A DNA stretch of 64,000 nucleotides, from assembly GCF_964656455.1 (NCBI RefSeq), contig NC_135724.1, forward strand, positions 10,687,414-10,751,413. Reading direction: 5' to 3'. The notes below the pieces were generated by a model. The model was not told where the DNA came from. It made no database searches and saw only the letters and a program-made list of their open reading frames with translations. This document shows, one piece after another, positions 60,022 to 64,000 of this stretch (its first letter is position 1; each line of letters begins with the position of its first letter). The translations under genes and the position numbers were made by a program. Origin of the DNA: Halichoerus grypus. Taxonomy: Eukaryota; Chordata; Mammalia; Carnivora; Phocidae.

Positions 60022-60078
60022 TCACACACACACACACACACACACACATGCACGCATGCATGCACACATACACACACA
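60022..60078. repeat. (CA)n with GCATGC block
   Basis: About 13 CA units, then CACGCATGCATGCAC, then more CA units. A strictly alternating purine-pyrimidine tract, which can adopt Z-form DNA. Confidence 0.95.
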
Positions 60079-60126
60079 GAATTTAGATTTCTGTCAAATT
60101 AATTGATGTTTTTGATGTTATTGTGT

Positions 60127-60247
60127 TTTTTTTTTTTTTTGTAGTTTCAAGTTTTTATTTAAATTCCAGTTTATTAACATACAGTGTAATATTTCATTTC
60201 AGGAGTAAAATGTAGTGATTCATCACTTACATACAATACCTGGTGAT
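60127..60247 (-). mobile_element. short L1 3'-end fragment, reversed
   Basis: T-tract, then CCAGTTTATTAACATACAG and GTGATTCATCACTTACATAC, the reversed end of an L1 3' UTR. About 120 bp; no clear duplication. Confidence 0.75.
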
Positions 60248-60259
60248 TAAACAGTCTTT

Positions 60260-62880
60260 TTTTTTTAAAAAAACTTTGAATTTACAATTGTTTGTTTCTA
60301 GTTTATAGAAACAAAATAGGTGTCGCTTATTGACATTGTAATCTGTGAAAATGCTCAATTTATTTATTAGATTTAGTAACATTTTAAGAGATTACTTGAG
60401 ATTTTCCGTGTAGAAAATCATATGGTCTGTGAACAAAAGGAATTTTATTTTTTCTTTTCAATCTTCACATCTTTTTTTCCTATTTTTCTGATGAGTTTTC
60501 TAAGAATGATGTGCCCATGTCTAGTGTCAGGATAATATTGGTGTCGTAAATTTAGATGGGAAATTTCTCTTCTATTTTTGAAAATTTTGTTAACAACAGG
60601 TATTTTTTGCTTGAATACTTGAGAGTATTCACTAGAAAAGTTCTCTGGACCTTGGGATTTTCTTTTTAGATATATAGACATTTTCTCCTTTGAATATTCT
60701 TTAGAGTCTATGTTTTCTGACTTAAAAAAGCCTCTATTTTTATTAGTGTTGCATAATATATATTTTCAATAATTTTATTTTCATTCAGTGTATCTAATTT
60801 TATTTAAAGTGCAATTCTTGTAGACAGAATATAACCAGGACCTATTTTCTTTTGTAATCTAATATGAATAGATCACTTACGCTTAGTGCAATTTTAAACT
60901 GATTAGATTAAATGTCTATCTTGATAGTTGTATACTATTTATTCCAGTTTTTTTCTTTTTTCCCTCTTTTTATGGATTTTTCTTTATCTTTATATTCCCT
61001 TCACCTAGTATTTACAATACAGTTAGGTAACTTATCAAAGTGTAGATTGAAATGAATATTACACATCTTCAAATGTAATATATAAATCTTACAACAGTAT
61101 ATTCCCAAATTTTTCTTCCCATCTTTGTATTATTATTGCTGTTACACATTTTATCTTTCATACATTTCAAACAATGCATTGCTACTTTTTTGGCTTTAGA
61201 CACTCAATTTTCATTTAGAGAGATAAAAAATATATTTTATATCTACCTTCATTTAAACCATTTATATTGATCATTTCTTTTTAAAGATTCACATCTGTTT
61301 AGTATTTCATTCCTTCCACCTAATGACTTTTGAGCATTTTTGTAGTACAGATCACTTGGTAATAAACTCCCTCAGCTTTAGTTTGTCTGAAAAAAGTCCT
61401 TTTCTACTTTTTTAGTGAAATATACCTTCACTATATATAGAATTCTGTGTTGGCAGTGACTTACTGTTATTTCAGCACTTTGGAGATGTCAATCCATTAT
61501 CTTATGACTTAGACATTATTCCTTCTAATGTAATATATATTTTATTCTCAAGCAACCTTCATGGCTTTTTTTATCTTTAATATGCAGTAATGTGAATATG
61601 ATGTGTATGTGTGTGTGTCTATGTTGATATTTATCCTCTTTAATTCACTTAGCTTCCTGGATCTATGGTTTGATTTCTTTCATTATTTTTGGAAATATCT
61701 CAACCCTATGTCCTCTATTTATTTTCTACTACATTCTCTCTTTTGCTTCTAGGGTTCCACTTATGAGTATGTTAAATTGTTTGAATATTTTCTACAGTTC
61801 TTAAAGATGCTGATTTTTTTAAACTCTTTTTTAAACTCATTTCTTTAAACTCTTTTTTTTTAAACTCTTTTTTCTCTTAGTGTTTGACTGTGGGTAATTT
61901 CTATTTACCTATTTTTACTGATTCTCTTTTTCTGCTGTGTCTGGTCTACTGATCAGCCCATCAAAGACACTTTTCATCTCTGCTATGATTCTTCTTCTCT
62001 CTTTTCCATTTGAGTCTTCTTACAGTTTCTATTTTTCTATGAAGTTCCCCAACTGCTCTTGTATGCTAGACACCTTTTCTATTACAGCCCTTAGCACATT
62101 AATCATAGTTATTTTAAATTTCCTGTCTGTTCCAACACCTAGATCACATCTGAGTGTGGAATTTTTACTTTATATTTATAACTGGAAATTTGTTTGCATA
62201 TTCTGTTAGTATGTTAGTGGGCAGAGTTGAACTAATTTATTCAAGAATTGAATTCATGTGGGTTTTATTGTTTCAAGGTACCATCGTCTTCAGAGTCCTC
62301 CACTGTTATCTTGCCCTTTGGGTCGTGGCTGGTTTGCTGAATGACTTAATGATTGTCTTAATGACTCTTCCCTGCTTTAGACCTCTCTGTATACCTGTAC
62401 CTCAAAATGCATCTTTCTCTATGCAGTTATTTCTCTGAGCAGTAGATTTTTGGTGGTTGTTACTCCTTTTTTGCTAGCCCGCTTATGGGGAAGGACATTT
62501 CTCTGCTCTCTCCTAGGCAGCCAGTGTGGTTTCTGGGTCTCAGGACTGGATTCAGTGATTTATCTCCAGTGAAAGGAAAACTGTAGGAGAGAAAAGGCTG
62601 TTTTCTCCTGTCCCCTTTTCCAAGCTGCACTAGGCCTTCAGTGTGCCCTGTAGGCAGTAGAGCTTGCTGCCCATCCCCTGATGGCTTAATGTTCCTTTTC
62701 CCTTCTACCAGGTCTACACCAAATAGCATGCTTTGTCCTGTCTTCAGTACCATTCCTAATGGTTCTCGTGATCACCCCGAAAAGAGCGTATAACACCTCT
62801 TGTGTATGTGGCTCCCAGGCGTTCTGTGCTTTCACTGTGATCCACACTCAGCATTTGCCACTTTGTGAACAAATTTGACT
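60260..62880 (-). mobile_element. very old L1/HAL1-like element, reversed
   Basis: Reversed ORF2 RT-region blocks (GTAGAAAATCATATGGTCTG, about 60412) lead to ORF2 start and ORF1-like blocks (AGAATTCTGTGTTGGCAG, about 61440) and then noncoding 5' sequence to about 62880. Internal deletions have shortened it. A T-rich tract with four TTTAAACTC repeats lies at 61811-61877. Open frames 61937-62438 (+) and 62460-62753 (-) are chance frames in this repeat. The end at 62880 is approximate. Confidence 0.7.
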
Positions 62881-64000
62881 GTTACTCACTTTGTTCACAC
62901 TCCATGTTTATTGAGAACTTACCCCATACTGAACAGGAGGCTAGGCTTAGAGGATTCAACCATAAGTAACACAGATGCTTCCAATTATAGTACCATTTCT
63001 TCTCAATTTTGTCGCATATTAGAGTTTTCATGTCTCTAGGTATCTCCAAATAGCATCCAAGATAAATTAAACCAGATTCTCTGGAGATGAGATCCACATA
63101 ACTGTATCTTGTAAAGTTCCCCAGGTGATAACAGAATACACCCAAAGCTAACCACTAGACATGCTACAATCCTACCTCCTGTGATCTCTGGTTCTCTTCA
63201 ATTTAGTCCTGAGGGCCTTATCAAAATATGGCTTCCTGTGTAATAGGGCAGCTGGGTCCTAGGGAAAAAAGGCATTTGCTGAATTGCAAATGGAAGGCAA
63301 ACTTTTACAAATTATTATTTCTTTTATCTAACTGTGGTTCTGTGATATTTACCTGATGGGTCAATTTTTATTACCTGTCTTTTATTTATTTCAAATTAGG
63401 GAAAACTCTGCTTCATGTTTTGAATCAATGGGGTGATATTTATGGAACAGAGCATGGTAAACAAATTACAGACACGATCCCTGATTTCCCAAGGTGAGCT
63501 CTAGACATTTCTTGTGAGGTGAATTTTAAAATGTATTGCATCTAGTTATTTGGAGACAAAAAAGTAAAAGTTGGAATCACAAGATTCCCAATACTGTAAA
63601 TCCTGTGTTTGAGTAGCCAAATTATTTCCCTGGAGAACGTTGAGATAACCCAGGTTTCAAAGACAAAAGAAAACACAGTATTGTTATTACTTGCAAAGAT
63701 ATTGGTCTAAAAGTTCAAGGTAAAATTTTAATGAGATGTAAGACCACTCCTTTGTACTCCATCTGATTGGACCAAATTGACCAAAATAACAGCATTCTGA
63801 GAGCATTGCTTTGTCTGCATTAATGTCTCTGGCTTTACCATTCAAAGAGGCTGCAGCCCAGGCCTGAGGGGAAAAAAAAAAAAAGCAAAGGCAATGGGAG
63901 CCAAAGACCTTATTGGCCCAACACAGATTCATCATTCATGATCTTTGGCCTTCTTTTCTCTTCTTGACTATTTTTTATCATTCAAAACACAGAGGCGTTA
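62881..64000. other. unassigned stretch to the window end
   Basis: No repeat, gene or RNA recognised. An A-tract at about 63870-63883 has no recognised element attached. Two short minus-strand open frames (62882-63145, 63687-63935) have no domain. Confidence 0.4.

Noticed and set aside
1..64000. CRISPR array, phage, integron, operon or other microbial system
   Set aside because: SINEs, L1s, LTRs and a processed pseudogene show mammalian nuclear DNA. The regular repeats are microsatellites, not spaced arrays.

Overview
The window is nuclear DNA of a carnivoran mammal, most likely an arctoid caniform (bear, seal or mustelid group). The evidence is about seventeen tRNA-Lys-type Can-SINEs whose 5' end reads close to GGGGCGCCTGGGTGGCTCAG, followed by a CT-rich body and an (AAAT)n tail. 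This is the non-dog, non-cat form. L1 copies with a caniform-type 3' UTR agree with this. I found no intact protein gene, operon, CRISPR array or microbial system. The DNA is AT-rich and reads as a gene desert or the interior of a very large intron.

Layout. 1-8.4 kb: unique AT-rich DNA with an MLT1 LTR, four SINEs, a Tigger-type DNA transposon and a MIR. 8.4-9.3 kb: a 5'-truncated L1 insertion with a 17-bp target duplication, carrying an inverted 5' half of tRNA-Glu at its 5' junction. 10-12.8 kb: old L1 pieces. 13-19 kb: mostly unique DNA, a MIR, a probable U6 fragment, SINEs and two microsatellites. 19.4-21.3 kb: old inverted L1 with a SINE inside. 22.2 kb: a speculative 81-nt exon-like segment. 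23.4-27 kb: an LTR cluster with a decayed ERV-L pol region, interrupted by a solo LTR and a SINE. 27.6-30 kb: old L1 with a SINE inside. 30.2 kb: second Tigger-type copy. 31-43 kb: further SINEs, LTR-like pieces and L1 ends, plus several kb that I cannot assign. 44-45 kb: old L1. 51.2-52.1 kb: a processed pseudogene of ribosomal protein L9, itself hit by a SINE. 52.7-58.5 kb: a nearly complete L1 on the minus strand, joined head to head to an L1 3' end on the plus strand. 60-63 kb: old inverted L1. The end of the window is unassigned.

The longer open frames nearly all come from L1 or LTR sequence, or are its antisense shadows. No genes act together here. The biology is retrotransposition history: L1 machinery (ORF1p, ORF2p) is known to mobilise SINEs and mRNA copies, and target-site duplications around most SINEs, the RPL9 copy and the tRNA-half/L1 chimera show this directly. 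The single most interesting object is the tRNA-Glu-half/L1 chimera at 8435-9306. I saw nothing that amounts to a new molecular system. Family names are from memory of consensus sequences and were not checked against a repeat library.
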